Of a stretch of 64,000 nt of DNA, positions 19,715 to 29,520 are shown in pieces; the first letter of the stretch is position 1, and every line of letters starts with the position of its first letter. This DNA is from Candidatus Nitrotoga sp. SPKER (GTDB taxonomy: Bacteria > Pseudomonadota > Gammaproteobacteria > Burkholderiales > Gallionellaceae), in contig QFXG01000016.1 in NCBI GenBank assembly GCA_003402285.1, forward strand, positions 83,840 through 147,839. The letters run 5' to 3'. Below the pieces are notes generated by a model that was not told the origin of the DNA, ran no database searches, and saw only the letters and a program-made list of their open reading frames with translations. The position numbers and the translations under genes are program-made.

Positions 19715-20371
19715 ATGAACCTTAATTCCGATTTTTCCCAACGTGTTGTCATCGAAGCTGACACTCTGACCCGGTCGTCCGGCACATCAAATGGAATTGA
19801 ACAAAAAATACTTGAGCAGGATGGAGCGGAAACAGCACGCACCACATCCATTGTGCGCTAGGCCACCGGGACAAGTTTTCCTAATCAGGGGCACGATCTT
19901 GGTGTAGAGATTTTCGTACTGGAAGGTATTTTCAGCGATAAAAACGGAGACTATGGTCCGGGCAGCTATATTAAGAATGCCTCAGGCTCTATGCATGCAT
20001 CACGTTCTGCTGAGGGCTGCACTTTATTCGTCAAGCGCGGCCACCTGAGCGTGAGAGATCGTCAAAGCGTGGTTGTGGATACACTCAAAACGAACTGGCA
20101 TCCAGGGCTGGTACCCGGCCTTGCGGTTATGCCTCTATCCAACTTTGAAACCCAAAATACTGCCCTGGTGCGCTGGTCGCCTGAAACTTACTTCAGCGCG
20201 CATCGGCACTATGGTGGTGAGGAAATACTGGTGATCTCCGGGATTTTTGAGGATGAGCATGGGTGCTATCCGCAAGGCACCTGGATACGCAGCCCGCATT
20301 TGAGTCTGCACCAGCCTTACAGCAAAGAGGGTTGCACGATTTTGGTCAAGACCAGACATTTACCTTTTTGA
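19715..20371 (+). pseudogene. Two-domain cupin (ChrR-like) gene with an internal amber codon
   Basis: The frame from ATG 19715 reads through to 20371 (218 residues) except for a single TAG at 19859-19861, where relatives have Tyr (IVR-Y-A-GTSF). Both halves carry the ChrR-type cupin signature: GHDLGVEIFVLEGIFSD...GSYIKN and HYGGEEILVISGIFEDEHG...GTWIRSPH. Such proteins bind a metal and act as anti-sigma or sensing proteins, often under oxidative stress. The 3' part alone could be translated from an inner ATG near 19991, giving the second cupin only. One point mutation from intact. Confidence 0.75.
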
Positions 20372-20628
20372 AAGTTGGGTTCGGTCAAAAAATACCGAGA
20401 CCCTGAAAATCACATTCTTACTCGCTTTTATCATCAACTTTTTGCTGGTTTATACATCAGACACCTTAGTAGAGCGCATGTAATTCACCCTTAGGTTTGC
20501 TTCAAGATGAGCTTCTGATTTTCATCCAGATTTTTGCCTGCAAACTGCTTTCCCTAGCGATATTGTTACAAGACAGTGCCTTTTTCATCGTTGCTCGCGT
20601 AAAATAAAAATCCATTAAGGAGTCAGTC

Positions 20629-22008
20629 ATGTTTATAAGCGTTTTAGATCTTTTCAAAATCGGGATCGGCCCGTCCAGCTCACACACCGTCGGCCCCATG
20701 GTGGCCGCGAAGGAATTTACCGGTTGCGTTGAAAAATATTTTTCGTCACACCCGTACATCCCGAACAGCCACATACGCTGTACTCTCAAGGGCTCTTTGG
20801 CGTTTACCGGCAAGGGCCACAGTACCGATCGCGCGATTGCCCTGGGGTTGCATGGCTACACAGCGGTGGGCCTGGCGGGCGAAAATGTCGATAGCGTGAT
20901 TGGGCGCATCTGGGGCAAGGGTTGCATTGCAGTGGGTGATCAACTATCCATTCTGTTTGTTCCAGAACAGCATATCGTGTTTGACCGTGGCGCACCGCTG
21001 CCGCAGCACCCCAATGGCATGATCTTTGAACTGATAGGGCCGTCCGAAGAATCATTGCTGAGCGAGACTTATTTTTCTATCGGCGGTGGCTTCATCAGCA
21101 CCCTGACGGAAATCTCGGAACTGGTTGCGCCGCTCAAAATGGAATCCGTCAAGTCCTGCCCCTATCCTTTCAATTCTGCTCGCTCAATGCTGAGAATGGC
21201 GCAGGAGAGCAAACTTTCTATAGCTGAAATGAAGCTTAAAAACGAGCTCGCACATCACTCCGAAGAAGCGCTGAATCAAGGCCTGGACGCCGTCTGGAAT
21301 GCCATGCAAGTTTGCATCCGACAGGGTCTTGTAGCCGAAGGCATTTTGCCCGGTGGCCTGAATGTGCCGCGGAGAGCAAAGAATCTGCATCACCAACTAA
21401 TGAGTCAGCCGACAACGGCGAATGTCAACGATTGGCTATGCGCCTACGCCATGGCCGTGAATGAAGAAAATGCAGCCGGTCACATGGTGGTCACCGCCCC
21501 CACCAACGGGGCTGCCGGCGTCATCCCCGCCGTGCTTTACCAGCTCATCACCCATGAAAATGGCACAGCGGAACAGGTGCGGGATTTCTTGCTCACCGCC
21601 AGTGCGATTGGCGGCATCATCAAACACCGCAGCTCTATCTCCGGTGCCGAAGTGGGATGCCAGGGAGAAGTTGGTTCTGCTGCTTCCATGGCGGCTGCCG
21701 GGCTGTGTGCCGCACGCGGAGGCACGCCCGAGCAGATAGAAAATGCCGCAGAGATCGCTCTGGAACACCACCTCGGCATGACCTGCGACCCGGTAAAAGG
21801 GCTGGTGCAGGTTCCCTGCATAGAACGCAACGGCTTTGGCGCGATTAAGGCACACACCGCCGCTTCACTGGCTATGCGCGGTAACGGCCAGCATTTTATG
21901 CCCTTGGATAGCTGCATCGCCGCGATGAAACAAACCGGGCTGGAAATGTCTACGAAATACAAGGAAACCTCCCTGGGAGGTCTGGCCACAAGCATTACCG
22001 AATGTTGA
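20629..22008 (+). CDS. sdaA: L-serine ammonia-lyase (L-serine dehydratase), iron-sulfur type
   Basis: 459 residues, the single-chain SdaA/SdaB form. The beta-domain begins MFISVLDLFKIGIGPSSSHTVGPM. The alpha-domain holds APTNGAAGVIPAV and the cysteines that bind the [4Fe-4S] cluster (MTCDPVKGLVQVPCIERN and the later DSCIAAM). It converts L-serine to pyruvate and ammonia. The start is preceded by AAGGAG. It stands alone after the broken cupin gene. Confidence 0.96.
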   Translation: MFISVLDLFKIGIGPSSSHTVGPMVAAKEFTGCVEKYFSSHPYIPNSHIRCTLKGSLAFTGKGHSTDRAIALGLHGYTAVGLAGENVDSVIGRIWGKGCIAVGDQLSILFVPEQHIVFDRGAPLPQHPNGMIFELIGPSEESLLSETYFSIGGGFISTLTEISELVAPLKMESVKSCPYPFNSARSMLRMAQESKLSIAEMKLKNELAHHSEEALNQGLDAVWNAMQVCIRQGLVAEGILPGGLNVPRRAKNLHHQLMSQPTTANVNDWLCAYAMAVNEENAAGHMVVTAPTNGAAGVIPAVLYQLITHENGTAEQVRDFLLTASAIGGIIKHRSSISGAEVGCQGEVGSAASMAAAGLCAARGGTPEQIENAAEIALEHHLGMTCDPVKGLVQVPCIERNGFGAIKAHTAASLAMRGNGQHFMPLDSCIAAMKQTGLEMSTKYKETSLGGLATSITEC

Positions 22009-22019
22009 TGCGCTAACAC

Positions 22020-22039
22020 GGGCTGCGTCAGCGCAGCCC
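22020..22039 (+). terminator. Hairpin after sdaA
   Basis: GGGCTGCG and CGCAGCCC form an 8-bp perfect stem with a four-base loop, 11 bases beyond the sdaA stop. No T-run follows, so it could be a stabilising or Rho-assisted end rather than a classical intrinsic terminator. Confidence 0.4.
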
Positions 22040-22040
22040 C

Positions 22041-22380
22041 ATTGACGAGCGTGTTGAACGCGTTTTGCGTGACGTCAGTTTATGGGAAGTAGCCCCCAAC
22101 TGACTGGATGTGTCAGCGCTGGCATTGGAACCTTCCATCCTGCTAATAGATAAGCCGTGCGGCGCACTCAATCCGAGTACATCGGCTGTCGTCGAAGAAC
22201 TCATACAGCACAATTGCTATACAGTCGTGATCGAGGCTCACAATCTTGCGCAGATGCGCTGAGTTGCCAATTACGCGGTATTTTTTGGATGGCAGACCCT
22301 GCTGGGAAACTCATCATGAAAGCAATTTCGGTCAAGACGCACCCGGCTCGATTACGTATATTTCCTCTCAAGGAGAAGTA
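22041..22380 (+). pseudogene. pstB: Remnant of phosphate ABC transporter ATPase pstB
   Basis: One frame reads IDERVERVLRDVSLWE, then LALEPSILLIDKPCGALNPSTSA and VVEELIQH...YTVVIEAHNLAQMR. These are the helical-domain, Walker B, D-loop and H-motif regions of PstB. Stops occur at 22101 and 22260, the ABC signature LSGGQQQR is deleted, and the Walker B glutamate is Lys. A further piece in another frame (RYFLDG...ITYISSQG) resembles the PstB C-terminus. No Walker A region remains. Non-functional; no other pst genes are adjacent. Confidence 0.7.
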
Positions 22381-22383
22381 ACG

Positions 22384-23250
22384 GTGAAAACTACGAGAGA
22401 ACAGATATATGCTGAGAGGTTTAACAAGGTATTCGACTACATCGATAAACACCTTGAAGAAGAATTGAGCGTAGATTTGCTGAGTCAGTTTGCGAATTTC
22501 TCAAAATTTCATTTTCACCGCCAATTCTCTGAATACTGCGGCATCAGTGTCATTAGATATATCCAGTTAATGCGGCTCAAGCGTGCCTCCTACAGGCTGG
22601 CGTTCAACCCTCTTGAACGGATTATCGACATAGCGCTCGATGCCGGATTTGAAAACCCGGAATCATTTTCACGAGCATTCAAAAACACGATAGGACAAAC
22701 CCCGTCTGATTTCAGAAAGAAACCGGCATGGGAGCCGTGGATTGAACGCTATCAATTCCCCAATAAAAAATGGAATGCAAATATGGAAGTCAAAATCGTC
22801 AATTTCGAATACACCAAAGTGGCTGCACTTGAGCATCGTGGCAACCCAAATTTAGTCAACAATTCGGTCAAAAAATTTATTGAATGGCGCAAGGAATGGG
22901 GCTTGTCACCTGTTACTTCAAGCAAAACCATGGGCATTGTCTATGACAATCCTGAAACTACCGCGCCTGATCAATTCCGTTTCGATATCTGCGGCTCAGT
23001 AACAGAATGGGTTCCAGAAAACCAACAGGGCATCATCAATAAACAGATACCAGCGGGTCGCTGTGCCGTCGTTTGCCATGTGGGTTCGTATGACAAGATT
23101 GGAGAAGCAGCCTATTATTTGTACAGAGATTGGTTACCCGGCAGTGGGGAAGAGTTGCGCGATTTTCCGTTGTTTTTTAACTACCTGAATTTGGCTTCAG
23201 ATACACCAGAACACGAATTGATGACAGACGTTTACCTTCCGTTGAAATAG
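22384..23250 (+). CDS. AraC-family regulator with GyrI-like effector domain
   Basis: 288 residues from GTG 22384, chosen because AAGGAG sits upstream; an upstream in-frame start would include the pstB relic. The N-terminal double HTH of AraC type (about 10-110: LSQFANFSKFHFHRQF, ALDAGFENPESFSRAFKNTIGQTPSDFRK) is followed by a GyrI/SbmC-like small-molecule domain (about 135-288: VKIVNFEYTKVAALEHRG...AGRCAVVCHVGSY). Proteins of this architecture (Rob/SoxS/BltR-like) respond to drugs or organic compounds. The target genes are not apparent. Confidence 0.88.
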   Translation: MKTTREQIYAERFNKVFDYIDKHLEEELSVDLLSQFANFSKFHFHRQFSEYCGISVIRYIQLMRLKRASYRLAFNPLERIIDIALDAGFENPESFSRAFKNTIGQTPSDFRKKPAWEPWIERYQFPNKKWNANMEVKIVNFEYTKVAALEHRGNPNLVNNSVKKFIEWRKEWGLSPVTSSKTMGIVYDNPETTAPDQFRFDICGSVTEWVPENQQGIINKQIPAGRCAVVCHVGSYDKIGEAAYYLYRDWLPGSGEELRDFPLFFNYLNLASDTPEHELMTDVYLPLK

Positions 23251-23454
23251 CCAGCTCATTCTATCAACATGTCTGAATCCAACCGCTCATCCGGATTTAA
23301 TTCCGGACTGAAGTTGGAAAAATAAAAGCATTCTATTTTTTCCTTGCTTATTTCCTGTCAAGCCTTTAGGGGTATGCTGTGGTGCAGTCTCAAATATTCA
23401 AAATCAAGAACACTTTTCTTCCAGCATCTTTGATCAGTAGTTCAAGGAATTCAT

Positions 23455-24519
23455 CTAGACCGTGACGATTGGCACCCGCTCGGTCAGCGCGCATAGCAAC
23501 TCATAGCTGATAGTATTAGCTGCATGGGCTACCTGTTCCACCGGCAACCCTTCTCCCCATAACGTAACGCTGCTGCCCACATCTGCAGCCGACAATGCAG
23601 TTAAATCGACAGTCAGCATGTCCATCGAAATGCGCCCCAAGATGCAGGTACGCTGGCCGTCGACCAGTATTGGCGTACCTGTTGGAGCATGGCGCGGGTA
23701 ACCGTCTGCATAGCCACAGGCGACCACGCCAATACGCATGAGAGACTCCGCACGAAAGGTTCCGCCATAGCCAATACCTTCGCCCGGACTCAATTCTTGC
23801 ACCGCAATAATACGGCTTTCCAGTGTCATCACCGGTCGCAAACCAAGTTGCTGCGCACTATTTTCCACGAACGGCGATGCGCCATACAACATGATACCGG
23901 GGCGCACCCAATCAGCATGGGTTGCAGGATAACGCAATAGAGCGGCAGAGTTAGCCAGCGAGCGGGGCATTCGGTACGGAGCGGACAGTTCATTAAAGAC
24001 GTTCAATTGTGCAGCCACCCCTGTCGAGTCATCTGCATGGGCAAAATGCGTCATCAACGTGATGTCGCGCACGGCACGATGCTTTTTAAGAGCTTGCATT
24101 GCAGCGGAAAATTGATCCGGCGCAAAACCCAGACGGTTCATCCCAGTGCCAATCTTAAGCCAAGCTTCCAGACCGCGACGTTTAGGATAAGCCTCCAGCA
24201 TATCAATCTGCTGCTGGTTGTGAATTACACAGGCGAGGTCATATTCGGCCATCAGCGGCAAATCGTCCGGCGTAAAAAACCCTTCCAGCAGCAGGATAGT
24301 CTGACTAAACCCCGCATCGCGCAAACGTATCGCATCGCGGATATCCAGCAGTGCGAAACCTTCCGCCTCATTTAGCGCTTCAGCAGCACGTAATAAACCA
24401 TGGCCATACGCATTGGCCTTAATCACCGCCATAATGCGTGCGCTACTCGCGCGACGTACGACTTGCAGGTTGCGCTCTAACGCGGAAAGATCAATGCGGG
24501 CTTGGATCGGACGGGGCAT
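23455..24519 (-). CDS. alr: Alanine racemase
   Basis: 354 residues from the ATG at 24519 (MPRPIQARIDLSALERN); an upstream extension of 60 residues would overlap lplT and is not family-like. A PLP-dependent enzyme that makes D-alanine for peptidoglycan. The PLP-lysine motif AVIKANAYGHGL lies near residue 30 and the second-subunit catalytic tyrosine in GIGYGGTF near residue 250. Divergent from lplT with about 95 bases between the starts. Confidence 0.95.
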   Translation of the reverse strand: MPRPIQARIDLSALERNLQVVRRASSARIMAVIKANAYGHGLLRAAEALNEAEGFALLDIRDAIRLRDAGFSQTILLLEGFFTPDDLPLMAEYDLACVIHNQQQIDMLEAYPKRRGLEAWLKIGTGMNRLGFAPDQFSAAMQALKKHRAVRDITLMTHFAHADDSTGVAAQLNVFNELSAPYRMPRSLANSAALLRYPATHADWVRPGIMLYGASPFVENSAQQLGLRPVMTLESRIIAVQELSPGEGIGYGGTFRAESLMRIGVVACGYADGYPRHAPTGTPILVDGQRTCILGRISMDMLTVDLTALSAADVGSSVTLWGEGLPVEQVAHAANTISYELLCALTERVPIVTV

Positions 24520-24614
24520 GGATGCAAGATTGCAGGATAAATAAGGGGTGGTTAATGATAGCAGGCATCCTATTTTCGTGATATAAAACGGCCTCTTAAA
24601 AATTGCGCCTCCCA

Positions 24615-25853
24615 ATGAATCGCGGATTTTATATAATACTTGCGGCGCAGTTCTTTTCCGCTCTCGCAGACAATGCTCTACTCTTTGCCGCCATCGCATT
24701 ACTTCATGAAGTGCATGCGCCGGAATGGCATACGCCTATATTGCAAGCCGCATTTGTGGTGTCCTATATTGTGTTGGCGCCTTTTGTAGGTGCTTTCGCT
24801 GATTCACTGCCCAAGGGTCGCGTGATGTTCATCAGCAACAGCATCAAGCTGTTCGGTTGTATCGCCATGTTGATAGGGGTAAATCCGCTTCTCGCCTACG
24901 CCGTCGTGGGTTTGGGCGCGGCGGCTTATTCCCCGGCAAAATACGGTATCCTTACTGAATATTTATCGTCCGACAAATTAGTACTGGCCAACAGTTGGAT
25001 GGAAGGATTGACTGTCGCCGCCATCGTGCTGGGCGCAGTAGTGGGGGGCATACTTATCGGCCCAAGTATTTCAAGCCATATGCTGCAATGGTGGGACGTA
25101 CCCATAATAGAAACCGGCATCGACTCAGCGCCGAAACTGGCTATCACCATTATCACGATTATTTATCTCATCGCAGCGTTGTTCAATCTCTACATCCCGC
25201 GCGTGCCGATCGAACACAAGCCGCTAAGCCGCAATCTAGGATTTTTGGTAAGTGAGTTCGCGCATTGCTTCAAACTGCTATGGAAAGACCCGCTAGGACA
25301 AGTATCACTAAGCGTCACCACGCTTTTCTGGGGGGCAGGTGCCACATTACGTTTAATCGTGTTGGCATGGGCCGTCACCGTACTTCACTATGATATGGGC
25401 GAAGCCGCCAAGCTCACCGCTTGGGTCGCCATTGGCATTGCTATCGGCTCCGTACTGGCGGCTAAATACGTCAAACTGGAACACTCGGTGAAAGTGTTAC
25501 CAATAGGCATCGCTATGGGGCTAATGGTGCTGGCCATGATCCCGGTTACCAGTTCACCACTTGCCATCACGCTACTCATCATTATTGGCGCAATGGGTGG
25601 CTATCTCTTGGTGCCCATGAATGCGCTGTTACAACATCGCGGCCACTTACTGATGGGGGCGGGCAGATCAATTGCTGTGCAAAACTTTAATGAAAATATC
25701 AGTATTTTCGCCATGCTTGCATTGTTTGCCTTAATGCAGAAATTGGAATTAAGCATTTACACGATTACTTTAGTATTTGGCTTGCTGCTCGCAGGCATCA
25801 TGACGGTATTGTATAAAAAACATGGTCATGATCAGGATGCGGGACAAATGTAA
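24615..25853 (+). CDS. lplT: Lysophospholipid transporter LplT
   Basis: 412 residues from ATG 24615. A major-facilitator protein with about 12 membrane helices beginning MNRGFYIILAAQFFSALADNAL, the LplT hallmark, with AAYSPAKYGILTEYL and VPMNALLQHRG further on. LplT flips lysophosphatidylethanolamine and related lipids inward across the inner membrane for re-acylation. No acyltransferase/synthetase partner (aas) is adjacent here. Ends 10 bases before the convergent udg gene. Confidence 0.92.
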   Translation: MNRGFYIILAAQFFSALADNALLFAAIALLHEVHAPEWHTPILQAAFVVSYIVLAPFVGAFADSLPKGRVMFISNSIKLFGCIAMLIGVNPLLAYAVVGLGAAAYSPAKYGILTEYLSSDKLVLANSWMEGLTVAAIVLGAVVGGILIGPSISSHMLQWWDVPIIETGIDSAPKLAITIITIIYLIAALFNLYIPRVPIEHKPLSRNLGFLVSEFAHCFKLLWKDPLGQVSLSVTTLFWGAGATLRLIVLAWAVTVLHYDMGEAAKLTAWVAIGIAIGSVLAAKYVKLEHSVKVLPIGIAMGLMVLAMIPVTSSPLAITLLIIIGAMGGYLLVPMNALLQHRGHLLMGAGRSIAVQNFNENISIFAMLALFALMQKLELSIYTITLVFGLLLAGIMTVLYKKHGHDQDAGQM

Positions 25854-25862
25854 TCTTTAATT

Positions 25863-26612
25863 TCACCCCAACCCCTGCATCGTAGCAACTGCTAGGCACA
25901 GATCATCCCATGCTTCTGCTTTTTTTAGCGGGGTGTGCAATAGATAGGCCGGATGGTGAGTGATGATGAGTGGAATACCTTTTACCAAAGTATGAGTAGG
26001 TGAACCACAATAGTGGTGCAATTTCCCACGCATGCCAGACAACGCGGCGCCATACCCTAATAATAATGCGGCGGTTTCACCCAAAGCCACGATCAGCTTG
26101 GGTTGGATAAGCTGAATCTGGCGTTCCAGGTAAGGCCCGCATTGAGCAATCTCATTGGCTTCTGGCGTGCGATTACCAGATGGATAGCATTTAACGAAGT
26201 TAGTAATATAAACATTGTGACCGCGCTTCAACTTAATTGCAGCCAGCATATTATCAAGCAACTTGCCGGATTGCCCCACAAATGGTTCACCTTGAGCATC
26301 TTCGTCCATGCCCGGCCATTCGCCGACAAACAGCCAATCTGCCCGCACATCACCCATACCAAAAACCGTCTGTGTACAACTCGCGCGTAGCTTGCACGCC
26401 GTGCAATTTTTCACCAATGCTTGCAACTCAGGCCAGTTGTAACTATCCAGATTCTGCATGTCTGCTTTTTCCACTACAGACTTGCTGGCTACTTGCTCTG
26501 TAGCCGGTTGAACAGTTGCTGTTACTTGCTCAAGTATAGACTGGTCTTGTTCGCGCCGTTGCCACAGCGGATAGAGATTGAACTCACGTAGTATTGCTTC
26601 TTCTCGAATCAC
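25863..26612 (-). CDS. udg: Family 4 uracil-DNA glycosylase
   Basis: 249 residues starting at GTG 26612, overlapping the rimI stop (GTGA). It removes uracil from DNA. [4Fe-4S] cluster cysteines: Cys70-x2-Cys73 (NCTACKLRASC) and a later pair (NFVKCYP...IAQCGPY). Active-site motifs: GEWPGMDEDAQGEPFVG and ITHHPAYLL. The first 55 residues form a variable Gln-rich linker. Third gene of tsaB-rimI-udg, an order common in Betaproteobacteria. Confidence 0.93.
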   Translation of the reverse strand: MIREEAILREFNLYPLWQRREQDQSILEQVTATVQPATEQVASKSVVEKADMQNLDSYNWPELQALVKNCTACKLRASCTQTVFGMGDVRADWLFVGEWPGMDEDAQGEPFVGQSGKLLDNMLAAIKLKRGHNVYITNFVKCYPSGNRTPEANEIAQCGPYLERQIQLIQPKLIVALGETAALLLGYGAALSGMRGKLHHYCGSPTHTLVKGIPLIITHHPAYLLHTPLKKAEAWDDLCLAVATMQGLG

Positions 26613-27073
26613 AATAAATATTCCATCACAATTCCGTCTTCACGCGCATTACCTGCTGAATAATAGCCAGGGCGCAGACCAATTTGACGAAACCCGACAT
26701 CACGATATAGTCCCAACGCAGCCGCGTTAGAATGCCGCACTTCCAGCAGCATACGTCGCATGTTATAACCGCACGCCATTTCCATGGTTGCGCCTAGCAG
26801 CCTACGACCCAGCCCCTTGCGTTGATAGTCGGCGACGATGCTGATATTAAGCAAGTGAACTTCATCCACTGCAAACATAAAAACAACATAGCCTAATATC
26901 TCACCCTCTGCTTCATACACCTTGCATACATAATTACTGTTAAGCGCATCGGTAAAATTCCCGCTAGACCACGGACTAGCATGCACGCGTTGCTCAATGC
27001 ACACTATCTCGGCCACGTCTGCTAGATTCATATCACGCAAAACGGTGTGACTATGCAATAAGGGAAAATTCAT
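26609..27073 (-). CDS. rimI: Ribosomal protein S18-alanine N-acetyltransferase
   Basis: 154 residues of GNAT fold. The acetyl-CoA loop reads VADYQRKGLGRRLL (about 80-93), followed by LEVRHSNAAALGLYRDVGF, the RimI signature. It acetylates the N-terminal alanine of ribosomal protein S18. The start overlaps the tsaB stop by four bases and its stop overlaps the udg start, so all three are translationally coupled. Confidence 0.94.
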   Translation of the reverse strand: MNFPLLHSHTVLRDMNLADVAEIVCIEQRVHASPWSSGNFTDALNSNYVCKVYEAEGEILGYVVFMFAVDEVHLLNISIVADYQRKGLGRRLLGATMEMACGYNMRRMLLEVRHSNAAALGLYRDVGFRQIGLRPGYYSAGNAREDGIVMEYLL

Positions 27074-27741
27074 CGCTCGCTGGTTTTCAACGCCACCTTG
27101 TCGCGTAAATAAAATGGCATGGCTTGCGCCGCATCCATGCCTTGACCAGCAGAAAATAATGGCGCGGCAAATTCTGCAATGGCGCTGGCCTGTGGCACGG
27201 CCTGAATATCGCAGCCAGAAATTTGCTCGGCATAACGATTACCCAATACAGCACCATACAAGGCGAAACCACTGCCTGTGCCAAACCATCCCGAACCTTG
27301 AATCTGCGGAGCTTGTTGCGGCAAACACAAATTCGGCTCGCAAATTGTCACCCATGACCCCGCCCGTTTTTCATATACTGCATGATAAATCTCGCCCATG
27401 CGTGCATCCAGTGCAGCGATCACTTTATCGTGACCAGCAGCTTGCGCTAATGCTTGCAACGTACACACTCCCACCACCGGCAAATCCGCTCCCAGCGCCA
27501 ATCCTTGCGTCACCCCACAAGCAATACGCACGCCGGTGAATGAGCCCGGCCCAGCGCCAAATGCAATGCCATCTAATTCCGAAATTTTAACGCCCGCTTC
27601 ATGCAATAAACTATCCAGTATCCCTATCAGCAATTCGGAATGGCGCTGCCCAACCAGTTCGTAACGATTGGCAACATTGCCATCCTGCCATAGGGCGATG
27701 GAGCAATATTCAGTGGACGTTTCTAGCGCCAATATACGCAT
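27070..27741 (-). CDS. tsaB: tRNA threonylcarbamoyladenosine synthesis protein TsaB
   Basis: 223 residues. The ASKHA-fold N-terminus MRILALETSTEYCSIAL and the GPGSFTGVRIACGVTQGLA motif define TsaB, which dimerises with TsaD to make t6A at position 37 of ANN-decoding tRNAs. The two tRNAs in this window (Thr and Lys) read ANN codons and would be its clients. First gene of tsaB-rimI-udg. Confidence 0.95.
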   Translation of the reverse strand: MRILALETSTEYCSIALWQDGNVANRYELVGQRHSELLIGILDSLLHEAGVKISELDGIAFGAGPGSFTGVRIACGVTQGLALGADLPVVGVCTLQALAQAAGHDKVIAALDARMGEIYHAVYEKRAGSWVTICEPNLCLPQQAPQIQGSGWFGTGSGFALYGAVLGNRYAEQISGCDIQAVPQASAIAEFAAPLFSAGQGMDAAQAMPFYLRDKVALKTSER

Positions 27742-27843
27742 TATTATTAAAAATTAGTCCATTGAATGACATGGTTATTCTCATTCCAATTTAATTGGTA
27801 AACATTAAAATAATGAAGTGGAATAGTCATAATTTATGTGGAT

Positions 27844-28314
27844 TCAAACTAACAATAGCACTACAGCTTGTGCCGCGATACCTTCCCCGCGCCCGCTAAA
27901 GCCCAGCTTTTCAGTGGTGGTCGCTTTCACATTTACAGCATTCACCGCCACACCCAAATCAGCGGCAATATTTTCTACCATGCGCGGAATATGCGGTGCC
28001 ATCTTGGGTGCTTGTGCAATGATCGTGGCATCCAAATTGCCAATACGGAAACCCGCATTGGTCACCATACGCGCTACTTCGCGCAATAAAATACGGCTAT
28101 CAATATTTTTAAACTTTGCATCAGCATCTGAAAAGTGACGCCCGATATCACCCAGTGCTGCTGCACCCAGCAAGGCATCACAAATGGCATGCAGCAAGAC
28201 ATCAGCATCGGAATGGCCAAGCAGCCCCTTGTCATACAATATCTCCACGCCACCAATAATTAACTTGCGCCCCTCAACCAATTGATGAACGTCAAAACCC
28301 TGTCCGATTCTCAT
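27844..28314 (-). CDS. ispF: 2-C-methyl-D-erythritol 2,4-cyclodiphosphate synthase
   Basis: 156 residues, the family length. [13 protein letters not shown] carries the metal-binding Asp-x-His, with [26 protein letters not shown] further on. Fifth step of the MEP isoprenoid pathway. Two bases after the ispD stop; the pair is usually co-transcribed. Confidence 0.97.
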   Translation of the reverse strand: MRIGQGFDVHQLVEGRKLIIGGVEILYDKGLLGHSDADVLLHAICDALLGAAALGDIGRHFSDADAKFKNIDSRILLREVARMVTNAGFRIGNLDATIIAQAPKMAPHIPRMVENIAADLGVAVNAVNVKATTTEKLGFSGRGEGIAAQAVVLLLV

Positions 28315-28316
28315 AT

Positions 28317-28997
28317 TTATTTTCTTTGAGCTAAAAGCAATTCAGCTAACTCAATATCTTGCGGATAAGTTACCTTGAAATTACTGGAACTGCTTGCAAC
28401 TAGCTTGGGATGAAACCCAAGCGCCTCTACTGCGGAAGCTTCATCCGTTACATTTGAGGTGGTTCGCAACGCCTGTAGCAACAGCCCCGTACGGAACATC
28501 TGCGGAGTCTGCGCCTGCCATACTCCCTCACGATTCTCGGTATACACAATTCGACATTCAACATCCGCACGCTTCAAAGTGTCCGCCACTGGCACAGCAA
28601 GAATGCCGCCAACCTCATCATCCCGCACTACTTCAATCAAACGTGCCAACTGCTTATGGCTTAAACAAGGCCGTGCGGCATCATGCACCAGCAACCAGTC
28701 ATCAAGTTCAAGTTCTGCGGCCATTAGTCCATTCAGCACACTTTCTGCCCGCGTTGCACCACCACAAAATAATGGCTGCAACTTATCTCCGAATAGCGAC
28801 CAGTCATAACCATTCCAGTATCTGTCATCCGGCGCGAGCACTACAAAAACAGTTTTAACGTCTAAGCTGGCACACAACGTTAAAAGTGCGTGATAAATCA
28901 TCGGCTGTCCAGCCAACTGTAGGTATTGTTTTGGTAACTGACTACCCATACGAGAACCGTAACCAGCGGCGGGGACAAGTGCGAAAATCTCAGACAT
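28317..28997 (-). CDS. ispD: 2-C-methyl-D-erythritol 4-phosphate cytidylyltransferase
   Basis: 226 residues from ATG 28997 ([18 protein letters not shown]); a GTG ten codons upstream (29027) is an alternative. Neither start has a strong ribosome site. The nucleotide-binding loop [16 protein letters not shown], the central VHDAARPCL and the [11 protein letters not shown] region are those of IspD, which couples CTP to MEP. Forms the MEP-pathway unit with ispF. Confidence 0.95.
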   Translation of the reverse strand: MSEIFALVPAAGYGSRMGSQLPKQYLQLAGQPMIYHALLTLCASLDVKTVFVVLAPDDRYWNGYDWSLFGDKLQPLFCGGATRAESVLNGLMAAELELDDWLLVHDAARPCLSHKQLARLIEVVRDDEVGGILAVPVADTLKRADVECRIVYTENREGVWQAQTPQMFRTGLLLQALRTTSNVTDEASAVEALGFHPKLVASSSSNFKVTYPQDIELAELLLAQRK

Positions 28998-29027
28998 TGC
29001 TTGCAGAGGAAATACGGACTTATTCAC

Positions 29028-29483
29028 TTAAATTGTCGCAAGCCCAATATGAACTACGGCATCACATGAATTTCTTTCCACCAATGTAAGAATGAACATG
29101 GTTGCCATCTTTTAAAAACATCCTATCATCTTCATTTCTCGGTATACCTAATTCTTATTAAACTGAAATATCCGCTTTCATATCGCCATAAACAGCCATG
29201 CAAACTTTTCTGATTGTATCAAAACTTTGATCCTTAACCTCTAAAATACCGTCCTAGAACATTACACTGCCAGATATCTAAAAAAACGCCAAAAATAGAT
29301 TACAAGCATTTTGGGTAATCAAAAATGTACACCTTAAGTGTCAGCTGGTATCGTTTTTTTATTACGCGAATTATGTGGCACGCCAAAATTGAAGCGGGAA
29401 TATTGCGCAGGAGGGGATTAAGTTTGTGCCAGTACAAACGGATTTGCGAGTGGTGAACACTACAACATAAAGATAAAGTTCAA
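29028..29483. other. Gene-free, AT-rich interval
   Basis: About 450 bases between ispD and the EF-hand gene. I found no convincing coding sequence, RNA gene or repeat; it probably holds the ispD promoter near its left end. Confidence 0.4.
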
Positions 29484-29513
29484 AATTAAAAAACCCGCCG
29501 AAGCGGGTTTAGG
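29484..29513 (-). terminator. Rho-independent terminator of the EF-hand gene
   Basis: Minus-strand stem AACCCGC / GCGGGTT with loop TTCG, followed by a T-run. It starts just after the stop at 29521. A TTCG-type loop on a GC stem is a classic stable hairpin. Confidence 0.8.
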
Positions 29514-29520
29514 TTCAACG

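Noticed and set aside
22246..22383. 46-residue N-terminal extension of the AraC-type regulator
   Set aside because: It is the decayed pstB sequence; a good ribosome site precedes GTG 22384.
24520..24699. 60-residue N-terminal extension of alanine racemase
   Set aside because: Runs across the divergent lplT start and has no counterpart in Alr.
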